Positions 41,859-51,586 of a DNA stretch of 64,000 bases are shown in pieces; the stretch's first letter is position 1, and each line of letters starts with the position of its first letter. A program made the position numbers and the translations under genes. Below the pieces are notes generated by a model that was not told the DNA's origin, made no database searches, and saw nothing but the letters and a program-made list of their open reading frames with translations. This DNA comes from Microbacterium sp. 1S1 (GTDB lineage Bacteria > Actinomycetota > Actinomycetes > Actinomycetales > Microbacteriaceae). Location of the stretch: NCBI RefSeq assembly GCF_008271365.1, contig NZ_CP043430.1, positions 744,001 to 808,000 on the forward strand, read 5' to 3'.

Positions 41859-42790
41859 CCCGGGGGCACGGACACGTCCGCCCCCTCCGCACCCCGGTTC
41901 CGCGCTTCGCTCACGAGCACCGCGGTCACCCCGGCACCGCACAGGACGAAGCCGCCGAGCGTGACCGGGGTCAGCGGCTCGCCGAGCAGGAGCGCCCCGC
42001 TGATCGCCGTCGCCGGTGCCACGAGGAACAGCAGGGCTTGCAGGGCGGTGATCCCGACCCGGCGCAGCAGCCACCAGTACAGTCCATAGGCCGCGAGCGT
42101 GGGAAAGACCGCGGTCAGGACCACGGCCAGCCAGAACGATGGTCGAGCCGGCGGGATCAGCGCCCCCGAGAGCGCTCCGATGACGAGGAGCAGTACGGCG
42201 GTCACGCTCACGTGGATGGTCAGGGTCAGCAGCACCCCCGTGCGCACGGCCGTCCGCCGCTGCACGAGGGTGCCGATGACGAGGCACACCAGGGCCGCTG
42301 CCGGAAGGAGGTAGGCGGCGAGCGGGGCCGAGCCGTCGCCGAACTGCGACTGAACGACGAGGAGCACACCCGCCGCTCCGATCCCGAGCCCCGCCACCTG
42401 GCCACCACGCACCTGGAGGCCCAGCACCGGGCCGACCAGGACGGCGATGAGCAGCGGCTGGACGGCGTCGATCAGCGCGACGGTCCCGCTGGCGATGCCC
42501 GCGCCGACGGCCGCGTACACCGCCGCGCAGTAGCCGAACTGTGCGAGCGACCCGATGACCGCTTGCACGCCGAGTTCGCGCCGCATCATCCCCTTCCCCG
42601 CCCCGGACACCGCGGTCACGCCGATGAGCAGGAGCGCCAAGGGAGCGAACCGCCAGACGAGAAGCGTGAGCGGGTCGACGTCGGTCGTGGCGACGGCCGG
42701 GATGAGGAAGCCCGAGCTCCAGGTGAGCACGAAAGCCGCCGCGGCGCCCACCGTGAGAGTCGCCGAGAGTATACCGATCTGTTTACTCAT
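41798..42790 (-). CDS. EamA/DMT-family exporter
   Basis: A 330-residue transporter with ten helices in two EamA halves, including VLTWSSGFLIPAVATTDVD at the start and ALQALLFLVAPATAISGALL in the second half. Members export amino acids or other metabolites. The C-terminal 60 nt overlap the S4 gene tail to tail. It is divergent from a TetR gene with paired GTATAC operators between, so it is probably its target. Confidence 0.87.
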   Translation of the reverse strand: MSKQIGILSATLTVGAAAAFVLTWSSGFLIPAVATTDVDPLTLLVWRFAPLALLLIGVTAVSGAGKGMMRRELGVQAVIGSLAQFGYCAAVYAAVGAGIASGTVALIDAVQPLLIAVLVGPVLGLQVRGGQVAGLGIGAAGVLLVVQSQFGDGSAPLAAYLLPAAALVCLVIGTLVQRRTAVRTGVLLTLTIHVSVTAVLLLVIGALSGALIPPARPSFWLAVVLTAVFPTLAAYGLYWWLLRRVGITALQALLFLVAPATAISGALLLGEPLTPVTLGGFVLCGAGVTAVLVSEARNRGAEGADVSVPPGQGRPRTARPSKVTTSPSRS

Positions 42791-42817
42791 TCCCTCACTA
42801 TACAGGTTGGTATACTC
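42767..42817. promoter_or_regulatory. Operator region between the EamA and TetR genes
   Basis: GAGTATACC (42767-42775) and its exact inverse GGTATACTC (42809-42817) flank the intergenic region, and TATAC-N6-GTATA forms a palindrome at 42799-42814. The sites overlap both start regions (42790 and 42823), so one repressor could control both genes. Confidence 0.65.
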
Positions 42818-42822
42818 TTTGC

Positions 42823-43428
42823 ATGTCGATCCCCGTGCCGGAGCTCCCGCTGCTGACCCCCGGAGCGCGCCGCGTGCTCGACGCCGCCTCCGATCTCTTC
42901 TACGAGCGCGGCATCCACGCCATCGGGGTCGACACCATCGCCGCCGCGGCCGGGGTGACGAAGAAGACGCTCTACGACCGGTTCGGGTCCAAGGAGGCCC
43001 TCGTGGTGTCGTACCTCCAGCACCGGGATGCGCGCTGGCGAGACCACGTCGCCGCCCACCTGGCGCGCGTTCCGGAGCCAGGGCCCGTGCGCGTGCTCGC
43101 GATCTTCGACGCCGCCATCGCCTGGGTGCCTGACAACAGCGCCAAGGGGTGCAGCGCCATCAACGCCAGGGCCGAGATCGACGGCGCGGGGGACGCGCCG
43201 CTCGTGCTCGCCGAAGCCCGGCGCGAGAAGGAGTGGCTGCTCGCGGTCTTCGCGGAGCTCTGCAGTGAGGCCGGGTTCCACGACCCTCACCGGCTCGCCG
43301 AGACGCTCATGCTCCTCTACGAGGGTGCGATCGTCACGGTCGGCATGGGGACGTTCGCGGAGCCGTTCGCGACCGCTCGGGAAAGCGCGCGCCGGTTGCT
43401 GGACTCGGCGCCGACCGGCGTGTCCTAG
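42823..43428 (+). CDS. TetR-family repressor
   Basis: A 201-residue regulator. The HTH covers about 12-60 (ARRVLDAASDLFYERGIHAI, VTKKTLYDRFGSKEALV), followed by a helical ligand-binding domain of the TetR_C type. It is divergent from the EamA exporter and probably represses it. The short leader (3 nt after the operator) suggests leaderless or nearly leaderless translation. Its stop overlaps the convergent membrane-protein gene by 4 nt. Confidence 0.88.
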   Translation: MSIPVPELPLLTPGARRVLDAASDLFYERGIHAIGVDTIAAAAGVTKKTLYDRFGSKEALVVSYLQHRDARWRDHVAAHLARVPEPGPVRVLAIFDAAIAWVPDNSAKGCSAINARAEIDGAGDAPLVLAEARREKEWLLAVFAELCSEAGFHDPHRLAETLMLLYEGAIVTVGMGTFAEPFATARESARRLLDSAPTGVS

Positions 43429-43898
43429 ACGCTCGCCGTCGGCGAGGACCGCGGCGGCAGGACCGCGCGCACCGTGACCACGAGGAAGGCCACGAGCAGC
43501 ACCACCATCGTCACATCCGCCACGATGTAGGCGTAGTGGGCGCCATCGGTCCCCGGCGCCTCCTCCCCCGCGATGACGAGGTCGCTGCGCCGATTGAGGA
43601 TGGGGCGGATGATGACCACCTCGACGAGGAACACCACCCACAGCCCGCCGAGGAGCAGGGCGGAGGACCGCCCGACCCTGGCCCGCACACTGACCGCCGT
43701 CAAGACGAGGAGCACCGCGCCTGCGAGGACGTTGAGGGCCGTGAACACGAGGCGGCCGATGCCGAGACCCAGCGGGATCGTGATCCCGGGTGCCAAGAAC
43801 TTCAGCGGCGCCTCGAGGAACGATATCGCGATGATCGCGCCGAGCAGGAACGCCGGCAGAAGCAGGCGCAGCGCGGTCACCGTGCGTCCACCTCTCAT
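43425..43898 (-). CDS. Four-helix membrane protein of unknown function
   Basis: A 157-residue protein with four hydrophobic segments: LLLPAFLLGAIIAISFLEAP, LVFTALNVLAGAVLLVLTAV, LLLGGLWVVFLVEVVIIRPI and VADVTMVVLLVAFLVVTVRA. SFLEAPLKFLAPGITIPLGL resembles small DUF4149-like membrane proteins. No catalytic residues stand out. It is divergent from the COG2345-like regulator gene with 89 nt between them. Confidence 0.75.
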   Translation of the reverse strand: MRGGRTVTALRLLLPAFLLGAIIAISFLEAPLKFLAPGITIPLGLGIGRLVFTALNVLAGAVLLVLTAVSVRARVGRSSALLLGGLWVVFLVEVVIIRPILNRRSDLVIAGEEAPGTDGAHYAYIVADVTMVVLLVAFLVVTVRAVLPPRSSPTASV

Positions 43899-43987
43899 GC
43901 CCCCAGGCTAAACGGCGCATCCAGACCCCCGGAGGGCGGTAGCCGTGGAAATCGCCGCACAGGCTGGTGAGATGGATAATGGGTAAC

Positions 43988-44627
43988 ATGCCACGTCCTA
44001 CCGACGCCTATCGCGGCCTCGCTCAGAGCAGCAGACTGCGGGTTCTCGCCGCCATCATGGACACCCCGGGAATCGGTCTCGCGGAGCTCTCCCTCACCAC
44101 GGGGCTCCACGTGAATACGCTCCGCGACCACGTGCGCGTGCTCGAAGGTGAGGGGCTCACCCGCTCCGAGGTCGAGCACACCGGTCGGCGCGGCCGCCCG
44201 CGCCTGCGGTTCTCGCCGGTCCCGCCGACAGAGCCGAACGAGGTCGAGGAACGTCGCATGCAGGAAGCCATCCGCAACGGCGACCTCATGCGCGCGGTTC
44301 TCCCGGCGACCCGGTCAGGCCTCCCCGAGGCGGCGACCCACCAGCTCGACGCGCTGTTCCATCACCTCGACGACGTGGGCCTGCAGCCGGAGATCGACGA
44401 GAAGAAGCTCACGGTCGACCTCTCCCCCTGCCGCTTCCGCGCCCTGCTGACCGACGACCAGAGCGTGGTCTGCCGGGTGCACGAGGAGCTGATGAAGTCG
44501 GTGCTGGCCCGAGCCGGAGGACCGGTCGAGGTCGCGCGCGTGATCCCGTTCGCGACGACCCAGTCCTGCCATGTGCGGCTGACACTCCGCGAGGACGCCG
44601 CTGCGGAGGCACCGGGGCGGCCTCAAC

Positions 44628-44635
<8 letters not shown>
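43988..44635 (+). CDS. Winged-helix regulator with a Cys-rich sensor (COG2345/SufR-like)
   Basis: A 215-residue protein with an ArsR/MarR-like winged helix (SSRLRVLAAIMDTPGIGLAE, NTLRDHVRVLEGEGL) and a C-terminal domain with SPCRFRALLTDDQSVVCRVH and TTQSCHVRL. The Cys-x13-Cys and last Cys correspond to Fe-S ligands in SufR-like COG2345 regulators, so redox or iron sensing is inferred. A -10-like GATAAT at 43975-43980 places the transcript start at or next to the ATG at 43988, so the mRNA is probably leaderless. It overlaps dnaB by 8 nt, tail to tail. Confidence 0.78.
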
Positions 44636-46001
<1,366 letters not shown>

Positions 46002-46443
46002 TGTGTTCCCTTCGATGCGACGGTTCTGAGGCGGACCCCGGCGCGCGCATCCGCGGATGTCGGTGCGGGGGCCGCGGCCGCTCGGCGGCCATCCCCAGAC
46101 AAACAGGAGCCCCCGACATTCGGTCGCTCGACCACGCTATGAGCGGTCTCCACACGGTGCAACACAGCCTGTGGATAACCATGTGGACAGCGTGCGGAGA
46201 ATCTCGGAGTGTCTGTGCAGAACGGGTGTGGATAACCCGGTGGATGGTGTGAGTGGGAGACTTTTTTTATCCTGCTGAGCTGGGATAAGTCGTTTCCCCA
46301 CCCTGTGGATGAAAACGAGTTTAAATTGCGCGTTGAAGGTTTCCCCGTCTGGGGGGACATGTGTAGAACCTGGGGAAAGTCAAGCCGGAAATCCGCCGGG
46401 CGCGTCACGATCTGACACGAGTCGAATCGGATGTAAACGCCCC
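46002..46443. other. Gene-free region upstream of dnaB with DnaA boxes
   Basis: No gene is visible in this 440-nt stretch. It is more AT-rich than its surroundings and holds two exact DnaA boxes, TGTGGATAA (46170-46178 and 46227-46235), and one with one mismatch, TGTGGATGA (46304-46312). It also has a T7 run (46262-46268) next to the inverted repeat TTATCC-N10-GGATAA (about 46266-46287). It probably contains the dnaB promoter. Confidence 0.65.
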
Positions 46444-46472
46444 TGGACAGAGCCGAGGTCGACGAGTATTCT
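46444..46472 (+). promoter_or_regulatory. Promoter for the exported Val-rich protein
   Basis: TGGACA (46444-46449) and TATTCT (46467-46472) are separated by exactly 17 nt, a good sigma-70-type pair. The start codon at 46531 lies about 52 nt after the expected transcript start and is preceded by GGGGGAGGA. Confidence 0.6.
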
Positions 46473-46530
46473 GCCTCCCATCGACACACCCGTGACGACT
46501 GGACGTTGACCTTCAGAGGGGGAGGACGAC

Positions 46531-47595
46531 GTGGACGCTCGGACCACCCGACGCGGCGTACCCGCCGTGGTCCTCTGGGGTGGCTTCGGCGCGCTCGCCT
46601 GGGCGGCACTCACGGTGCTCACCGGCGGCGGATCCGCGCAGGCCGATGAGCAGCCCCAGGGCCAGCTCGACAGCCTCACCTCGGTGGTGTCCGAGACGGT
46701 CACGGCGGTGACGAAACCGGTCGTGAACGACGTCGTGGCTCCTGTTGTGAACCATGTAGCGACGCCGGTGGTCCAGGAGGTCGTCGCGCCCGTCGTGCAG
46801 GAGGTAGTGAAACCGGTCGTGACTCACGTCACCGCTCCGGTGCAGCAGGCCGCTCCCGAGGTCGTTGAGACAGTGACCGAGACCGTGACGCAGGTCCCGA
46901 TCGTCGGAGACACCGCCGCCCCCGTGCTCGAGACCGTCGCGGAGACCACGGAGACGGTCGTCGAACCCGTCACCGACGTGCTCGTCTCTGCCCCGGCCTC
47001 ACAGATCACCGCGCCCGTGCTCGACCTCGTCGGCGACCTTCCGCTGGTCGGCGGCATCGTCGTCGACTCGGGCGCCATCGAGCTCGTCGAGAACGTCGTC
47101 GGCGTCGTCGACGACACGACCGGCCTCGTCGGCGGCGTTGCGGAAGAGGCCGTCCCGCCCGTCGTCGAGGCGCTCACGCCGCAGGTCCCGGTCGCACCGC
47201 AGACGCCGGTGGACGCCGTCCCTGCGAGCACCGTGACCCCGCGTGCGGACTTCACCATCGTGCCGCCGGCGCTCACCTCCCCGCGCTCTGCGTCTCCCTT
47301 GGCGGGCCACGAGTCTGCGCTGTGGGCTGGCTCTCCGGTCAGGGCGACCCTCTCCGCGACGGACACGCAGAGCCCCGTTGGTGACACCGCTCCGGCGCCG
47401 TTCGGCGCCCCTCCGGGCGCCCCCGTCGCCCCCGCTTCTTCTTCCGCCGCATCCGGCGGAACCTCCGCCAGCGCCCACGCTCGCGTGAGCGAGATCGGCG
47501 CCACCCCGCTCCGTGCCTGGGAGCGGGCCGTCGGCGCGACGGACGACGCCCTTCCAGGCGCTCCCGTCGCTGACACCGACGTCTCTCCCGACTGA
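46531..47595 (+). CDS. Exported valine-rich repeat protein
   Basis: A 354-residue protein with a signal peptide (PAVVLWGGFGALAWAALTVL, probable cleavage SAQA/DE near residue 39). Residues 62-102 hold five octapeptide units of the type APVVQEVV. A Val/Thr-rich middle and a long Pro/Ala/Ser-rich, probably disordered C-terminus follow. No membrane anchor or sorting motif is seen at the end, so it is secreted or loosely bound. It is followed after 102 nt by the chaplin-like gene on the same strand, suggesting a shared surface role. Not recognised as a known family. Confidence 0.75.
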   Translation: MDARTTRRGVPAVVLWGGFGALAWAALTVLTGGGSAQADEQPQGQLDSLTSVVSETVTAVTKPVVNDVVAPVVNHVATPVVQEVVAPVVQEVVKPVVTHVTAPVQQAAPEVVETVTETVTQVPIVGDTAAPVLETVAETTETVVEPVTDVLVSAPASQITAPVLDLVGDLPLVGGIVVDSGAIELVENVVGVVDDTTGLVGGVAEEAVPPVVEALTPQVPVAPQTPVDAVPASTVTPRADFTIVPPALTSPRSASPLAGHESALWAGSPVRATLSATDTQSPVGDTAPAPFGAPPGAPVAPASSSAASGGTSASAHARVSEIGATPLRAWERAVGATDDALPGAPVADTDVSPD

Positions 47596-47697
47596 CGGCC
47601 TGTCGCGTCATCCCACCCGGGTGACAGATGCCGTGCTGCGCGCGCACTCTCTCGCGCGCATCCCATCAGACAGACCAGTCACGTCAGGAGAACCATC

Positions 47698-49580
47698 ATG
47701 CGTAGTTACGCGAAGCGCGTCCTCTGGGGCACGCTCATCGCCGGCGGGATCACCCTGCTCGGCGCGACGGCCGCCAATGCGGCCGAGACATCCGGAGACG
47801 ACGGACTCCTCTCCGGAACCCAGGCCGTAGCGCCGATCACCGCTCCGATCACGGTCGTCGACAACGCGATCTCCGTGCTCGGTGACGCGGCGTCGACTTC
47901 ACCGGCACCTGCTCCCGCCCCGGCACCAGCCCCAGCCCCGGCTCCCGCCCCTGCACCGGCCCCGGCACCTGCTCCGCAGACGAGCGGTGACCAGGGAACC
48001 GCCTCCGGCACGCAGGCGGCCGTCGCGGTGAACCTTCCCGTCACGGTGACGGACAACGCCATCAGCCTCACCGAAGACTCCACGACCAGCACCCCGGCCG
48101 CCGCTCCTCCCCAGAGCGCGGCTCCCCAGGCCCCTGACGCGGCCGGGGTGCTTTCCCTCGACACGGACGGCCTGGAGGGCGTGCTTTCGGGCACCCAGGC
48201 TCTGGTGGCGGTCACCGCCCCGGTGACCGTGTCCGACAACGCCATCTCGCTGCTCGGTGACTCCGAGTCGGCCGCCGAAGGTGGGAGCGCCGCAGCACCG
48301 GCCCCTGCTCCGGCGACCGGGTCGAGCACTTCGGGCGAGGACGGCACGGCCAGCGGCACCCAGGTGGTCGCCCCGGTGACCGCCCCGGTCACCGTCGGCG
48401 GCAACGCCATCTCGCTCCTGGGCGACAGCGAGGCCACCGGCAGCACCGGCGGCACCACACCGGCACCGGCAGCACCCGCGACCGGGTCGAGCACTTCCGG
48501 CGAGGACGGCACGGCCAGCGGCACCCAGGTCGTCGCCCCGGTGACGGCCCCCGTGACCGCCAGCGGCAACGCCATCTCCCTCCTGGGCGACAGCGAGGCC
48601 ACCGGCACCACCGGCAGCACCACCACCCCTGTCGCACCCGCGGCCGGCGGCAGCACCACCGGCGGTGACGACAGCATCCTCGGCGGTTCGCAGGTCGTCG
48701 CACCCGTGGCGGCTCCGGTGACCGTCGGCGGCAACGCCATCTCCCTCCTGGGCGACAGCGAGGCCACCGGTACCACCGGCACCACCACACCGGCGCCCGC
48801 CCCCCCCGCGGCGGGCGGCAGCCCTCGGGCGAGGACGGCACGGCCAGCGGCACGCAGGTCGTCGCACCCGTGACGGCCCCCGTGACCGTCGGCGGCAACG
48901 CCATCTCCGTCACCGACGACGCGACCGTCACCGGCACCACCGGCGGCACCACCGCCCCGACCGCACCCACGACCGGAGGCAGCACCACCGGCGGAGACAA
49001 CAGCACCCTCGGCGGCACCCAGGTGGTCGCACCCGTGACGGCCCCCATCGGCGTCACCGGCAACGCCATCTCCGTCACCGACGACGCCACCGTCACCGGC
49101 ACCACCGGCGGCGCCACGTCCCCGACCGCACCCACGACCGGAGGCAGCACCACCGGCGGAGACGACAGCATCCTCGGCGGGACTCAGCTGGAACTCCCGG
49201 TGACGCTTCCCATCACGATCGGCGGGAACGCGATCTCCGTCGTCGGCGAGAGCACGGTGACCGATCCGGGCACGAACCCCGGCACTGACCCCGGTACGGA
49301 TCCGGGCACCGACCCGGGAACGGACCCCGGCACCGACCCCGGAACGAACCCGGGGACCGACCCTGGCACGAACCCGGGCACCGCCCCCGGAACGAACCCG
49401 GGAACCACTCCGAGCACCGGAGCCGGCATGACAAGCATGCCGTGGGCTGCGGGTGCCGCCGCGACGGGTGAGGCCACCGGCCTCGCGATGACCGGTGGTG
49501 CCTCGGCCCCGTGGCTGTGGGCCCTGGCCGCTCTCCTGCTGCTGGGAGGTGCGGGCCTGCTGCGCCGTCGCGCGGCGTAG
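47698..49580 (+). CDS. Chaplin-like, LAMTG-anchored surface protein (one frameshift)
   Basis: Reading across one frameshift gives about 627 residues: signal peptide (RVLWGTLIAGGITLLGATAA, cleavage ANA/AE near 29), nine repeats of about 40 residues, a PGTN/PGTD tetrapeptide tract, and the sorting end LAMTG-GASAPW, hydrophobic helix, RRRAA. Each repeat fits SG-x5-PV-x2-PV-x-V-x-GN-x-I-x3-G, the spacing of the Streptomyces chaplin domain, but the chaplin cysteines are absent. LAxTG is the class E sortase signal used by long chaplins. The frame breaks at about 48822, where one base is missing in repeat 7; without repair the protein ends at 48873, unanchored. AGGAGAACC precedes the ATG. Confidence 0.75.
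47788..49262 (+). repeat. Nine tandem chaplin-like coding repeats
   Basis: Units of about 120-190 nt including variable linkers. The core protein pattern is SGTQVVAPVTAPVTVGGNAI. Units 4 and 5 are nearly identical in DNA and units 7-8 closely related, which points to recent duplication; units 1-3 have diverged and have longer Pro/Ala linkers. Confidence 0.75.
49263..49412 (+). repeat. 12-nt tandem repeats encoding PGTD/PGTN
   Basis: About twelve units of a 12-nt motif code for DPGT, NPGT and related tetrapeptides. This forms the flexible wall-spanning stalk between the chaplin-like repeats and the LAMTG anchor. Tracts of this kind often vary in copy number between strains. Confidence 0.75.
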
Positions 49581-49710
49581 GCGCTGAGCCCCGGCGGTGG
49601 CGATGTCCTCGGGGGAGGAGACGCGCCACCGCCGGCGCGCGGCAGCGCCCGCACGTGCGGTGCAGCCCTCGCTGCGCTTCCTCTGCCGAGCGTGACCGCC
49701 GCGCAAACGG

Positions 49711-49745
49711 CGGATGCCCCGTGGTCCCCCACCGCGGGGCATCCG
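49711..49745. terminator. Strong hairpin between the chaplin-like gene and the cupin gene
   Basis: CGGATGCCCCG (49711-49721) pairs with 49735-49745, and GGT with ACC inside, giving 15 pairs with one G-T around CCCCC. It lies in the 200-nt convergent gap, which holds no gene, and should end transcription from both sides. Confidence 0.75.
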
Positions 49746-49782
49746 TGCGCCCGTTCTGCGGACGCATTGGACGTGATGGGGC

Positions 49783-50148
49783 TTAGCCGAGCTCCTGGAG
49801 CTCCGCCGTCATGTCGCCGCCCGCGTCTCCGGTGTTGACCGTACCCTTCGGTTCGAAGAGGATCGCCTGCACCTCTTCCTCGGCTTTCGGGCAGTGTTCG
49901 ACGCCCCGAGGCACCACGAACACGTCGTTCGGATTCAGGATGACGTCGCGGTCGCGGAGCTGGATCGTCAGGCGTCCGCTCACCACGAAGAACAGCTCGT
50001 CGGTCTCGGGATGCGTGTGCCAGACGAACTCGCCCTGCAACTTCACCACCTTGACGTCGTAGTCGTTGACGCTCGTGAGCCGGTGTGGCTGCCAGTGCTC
50101 GTGAATCGTGGAAAGGGCCTCGTGCACATTGCGAACGTCATCCGTCAT
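49783..50148 (-). CDS. Small cupin-domain protein
   Basis: A 121-residue single cupin. Metal ligands are in FVWHTHPETDELFFVVSG (His, His, Glu) and RGVEHCP (His). The N-terminus (HEALSTIHEHWQPHRL) matches a widespread family of small cytoplasmic cupins without assigned substrate. It is convergent with the chaplin-like gene and lies downstream of gene remnants. Confidence 0.82.
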   Translation of the reverse strand: MTDDVRNVHEALSTIHEHWQPHRLTSVNDYDVKVVKLQGEFVWHTHPETDELFFVVSGRLTIQLRDRDVILNPNDVFVVPRGVEHCPKAEEEVQAILFEPKGTVNTGDAGGDMTAELQELG

Positions 50149-50158
50149 GGCCAGCAGC

Positions 50159-50395
50159 CTATCCGCCCGGGGCGATCGATCCGTCAGCGTCGATGACGGC
50201 GGCAGTGCCCGGGAAGTCCCGCCGCCCGCGCTCGCCCATCAGGGCGGACGCCCGACCGGACGGATCGGGTGAAGGGGCGCCGCCTTCGGCATCGAAGCGA
50301 ATGGACCGGACTTCTCCGCCGAGGAAGGCGCCGTCCGCACGGAGACGGACCGACAGGTAGGCGCCGAAGCGCGTCTCCTCCTCCGCCTCGAAGAC
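50159..50395 (-). pseudogene. C-terminal remnant, possibly of a CapA-type enzyme
   Basis: In the frame ending with TAG at 50159-50161 the last 78 codons read like a real protein end: ETRFGAYLSVRLRADGAFLG, then IRFDAEGGAPSPDPSGRASA and RRDFPGTAAVIDADG. The style resembles the C-terminus of CapA-like metallophosphatases, but this is from memory and weak. No start or upstream domain exists; the frame joins abruptly to an acyltransferase fragment in another frame, so it is a decayed gene end. Confidence 0.4.
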
Positions 50396-50693
50396 ACAGC
50401 AGATACAGGTAGAGGAACCGGACGACGCGCGGACGGAACACCACGGCCCACGGTCGGGCCAGCGCCGCGGAGGCGAAATATCCGGACAGGAACAGGAACA
50501 ACGGCATGAGGAACGGCCAGATGAGGTCGCTCGCGAGGTCCCAGGCTCCGGGGAGGGGGATGCCGAGTCGCCAGTCGGCCTTCAGGTAGGTCTTCAGCAC
50601 GACGTGCCAGAACACCACGAGGACGATCAGCAGCCCCTTCGCGGCATCACCCCAGGGCGCTCTGGATGTCGGGAACGGGGGTGGTGCCGCCAT
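50396..50693 (-). pseudogene. N-terminal remnant of an acyltransferase-3 family membrane protein
   Basis: From ATG 50693 the frame gives about 100 residues typical of the first three helices of OafA-type acyltransferases: GDAAKGLLIVLVVFWHVVLK with the conserved His, PFLMPLFLFLSGYFASAALA and RFLYLYLL. It then runs into Arg-rich nonsense where the other remnant begins. The rest of the roughly 350-residue enzyme is missing. A deletion fused two genes on the same strand. Confidence 0.6.
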
Positions 50694-50774
50694 GGAATCG
50701 AGCCAACAGCACCGCATGTTGCGTCGGCGTATGAGAAATCACCGTCGCCTGATCCTCACCGCGTCCTGACGCAG

Positions 50775-50806
50775 AAACGCCCCCCGTCCCGGAGGACAGG
50801 GGGCGT
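50775..50806 (-). terminator. Rho-independent terminator of the rpsF-rplI operon
   Basis: A 14-bp stem with one mismatch (50775-50788 with 50793-50806) encloses a 4-nt loop. On the minus strand the stem is followed by TTTCTG, a short U-rich tail. It lies 34 nt after the rplI stop. Confidence 0.8.
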
Positions 50807-50839
50807 TCGTTCGACAGGCGCGAAGGCCCGCCGAGTGTC

Positions 50840-51292
50840 TTACTTGGCGGCGACGACCTGCAGCGTGATGACGGCAGTGACGTCCTCGTGCAGACGCACG
50901 GTCGCCTCGTGCTCACCGGTCGCCTTGATGGGCGAGGGGATGTGCACCTTGCGCTTGTCGATCGAGCCGAGGCCCGCAGCCGTGACGGCCTCTGCGACGT
51001 CGGCGGTCTTCACCGAGCCGAACAGACGGCCTTCCTTGCCGGCCTTCACCGCGAGGCGCACCTTGGTGCCCTCGAGGGTGTTCTTGAGGGCCACAGCCTC
51101 GTCGCGGTCGTGGATCGCGCGTGCCTGACGCGCGGCCTGGATCGACGCGACCTGCTTTTCGCCACCACGGGTCCACGCCGTAGCGAAGCCCTGGGGGATG
51201 AGGTAGTTGCGGGCGTACCCGTTCTTGACCTCGACCACGTCACCGGCGCTACCCAGCCCGGCGACCTCGTTCGTGAGAATCAGCTTTGCCAT
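50840..51292 (-). CDS. rplI: 50S ribosomal protein bL9
   Basis: A 150-residue L9 with the N-terminal rRNA-binding domain ([29 protein letters not shown]), the long connecting helix ([20 protein letters not shown]) and the C-terminal domain ([14 protein letters not shown]). Last gene of the operon; starts 11 nt after rpsR. Confidence 0.96.
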   Translation of the reverse strand: MAKLILTNEVAGLGSAGDVVEVKNGYARNYLIPQGFATAWTRGGEKQVASIQAARQARAIHDRDEAVALKNTLEGTKVRLAVKAGKEGRLFGSVKTADVAEAVTAAGLGSIDKRKVHIPSPIKATGEHEATVRLHEDVTAVITLQVVAAK

Positions 51293-51303
51293 CTCAGTAC
51301 CCC

Positions 51304-51558
51304 TTACCGGCCGGCGCCAGCGTAGGGCAGGAGCGCCATCTCGCGCGCGTTCTTGATCGCGGTGGCGATCAGACGCTGCTCCTGCACCGACACACCGGTG
51401 ATGCGACGGGCGCGGATCTTGCCGCGCTCCGAGACGAACTTGCGGAGGGTGGCGACATCCTTGTAATCGATGACGCCGACCCGGATGGACTTCGCGGGAG
51501 CGGCGTTCTTCGCGCCCTTCCGCGGCTTGCGGCGGTCGCCGCTCGACTTTCCAGCCAT
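51304..51558 (-). CDS. rpsR: 30S ribosomal protein bS18 (cysteine-free form)
   Basis: An 84-residue S18: [20 protein letters not shown] and [20 protein letters not shown] are the conserved core. The N-terminal zinc-binding cysteines of the C+ form are absent, so this copy needs no zinc; a zinc-containing paralogue may exist elsewhere. It follows ssb with 71 nt between, a gap that holds the repeat at 51587. Confidence 0.95.
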   Translation of the reverse strand: MAGKSSGDRRKPRKGAKNAAPAKSIRVGVIDYKDVATLRKFVSERGKIRARRITGVSVQEQRLIATAIKNAREMALLPYAGAGR

Positions 51559-51586
51559 TGCTTTTCCTTAGTGATGAGCGGGGTGC

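Noticed and set aside
46002..46530. Chromosome origin (oriC)
   Set aside because: There are only two exact DnaA boxes and one near match, and neither dnaA nor dnaN is adjacent. A regulatory role at dnaB is simpler.
48800..48807. C8 run as the cause of the frameshift in the chaplin-like gene
   Set aside because: The frame stays correct after the run (AAGGS, as in other repeats) and breaks only about 15 nt later, near 48822, so the run itself is not the break point.
49263..49412. CRISPR-like array
   Set aside because: The 12-nt units are contiguous without spacers and code for PGTD/PGTN in frame.
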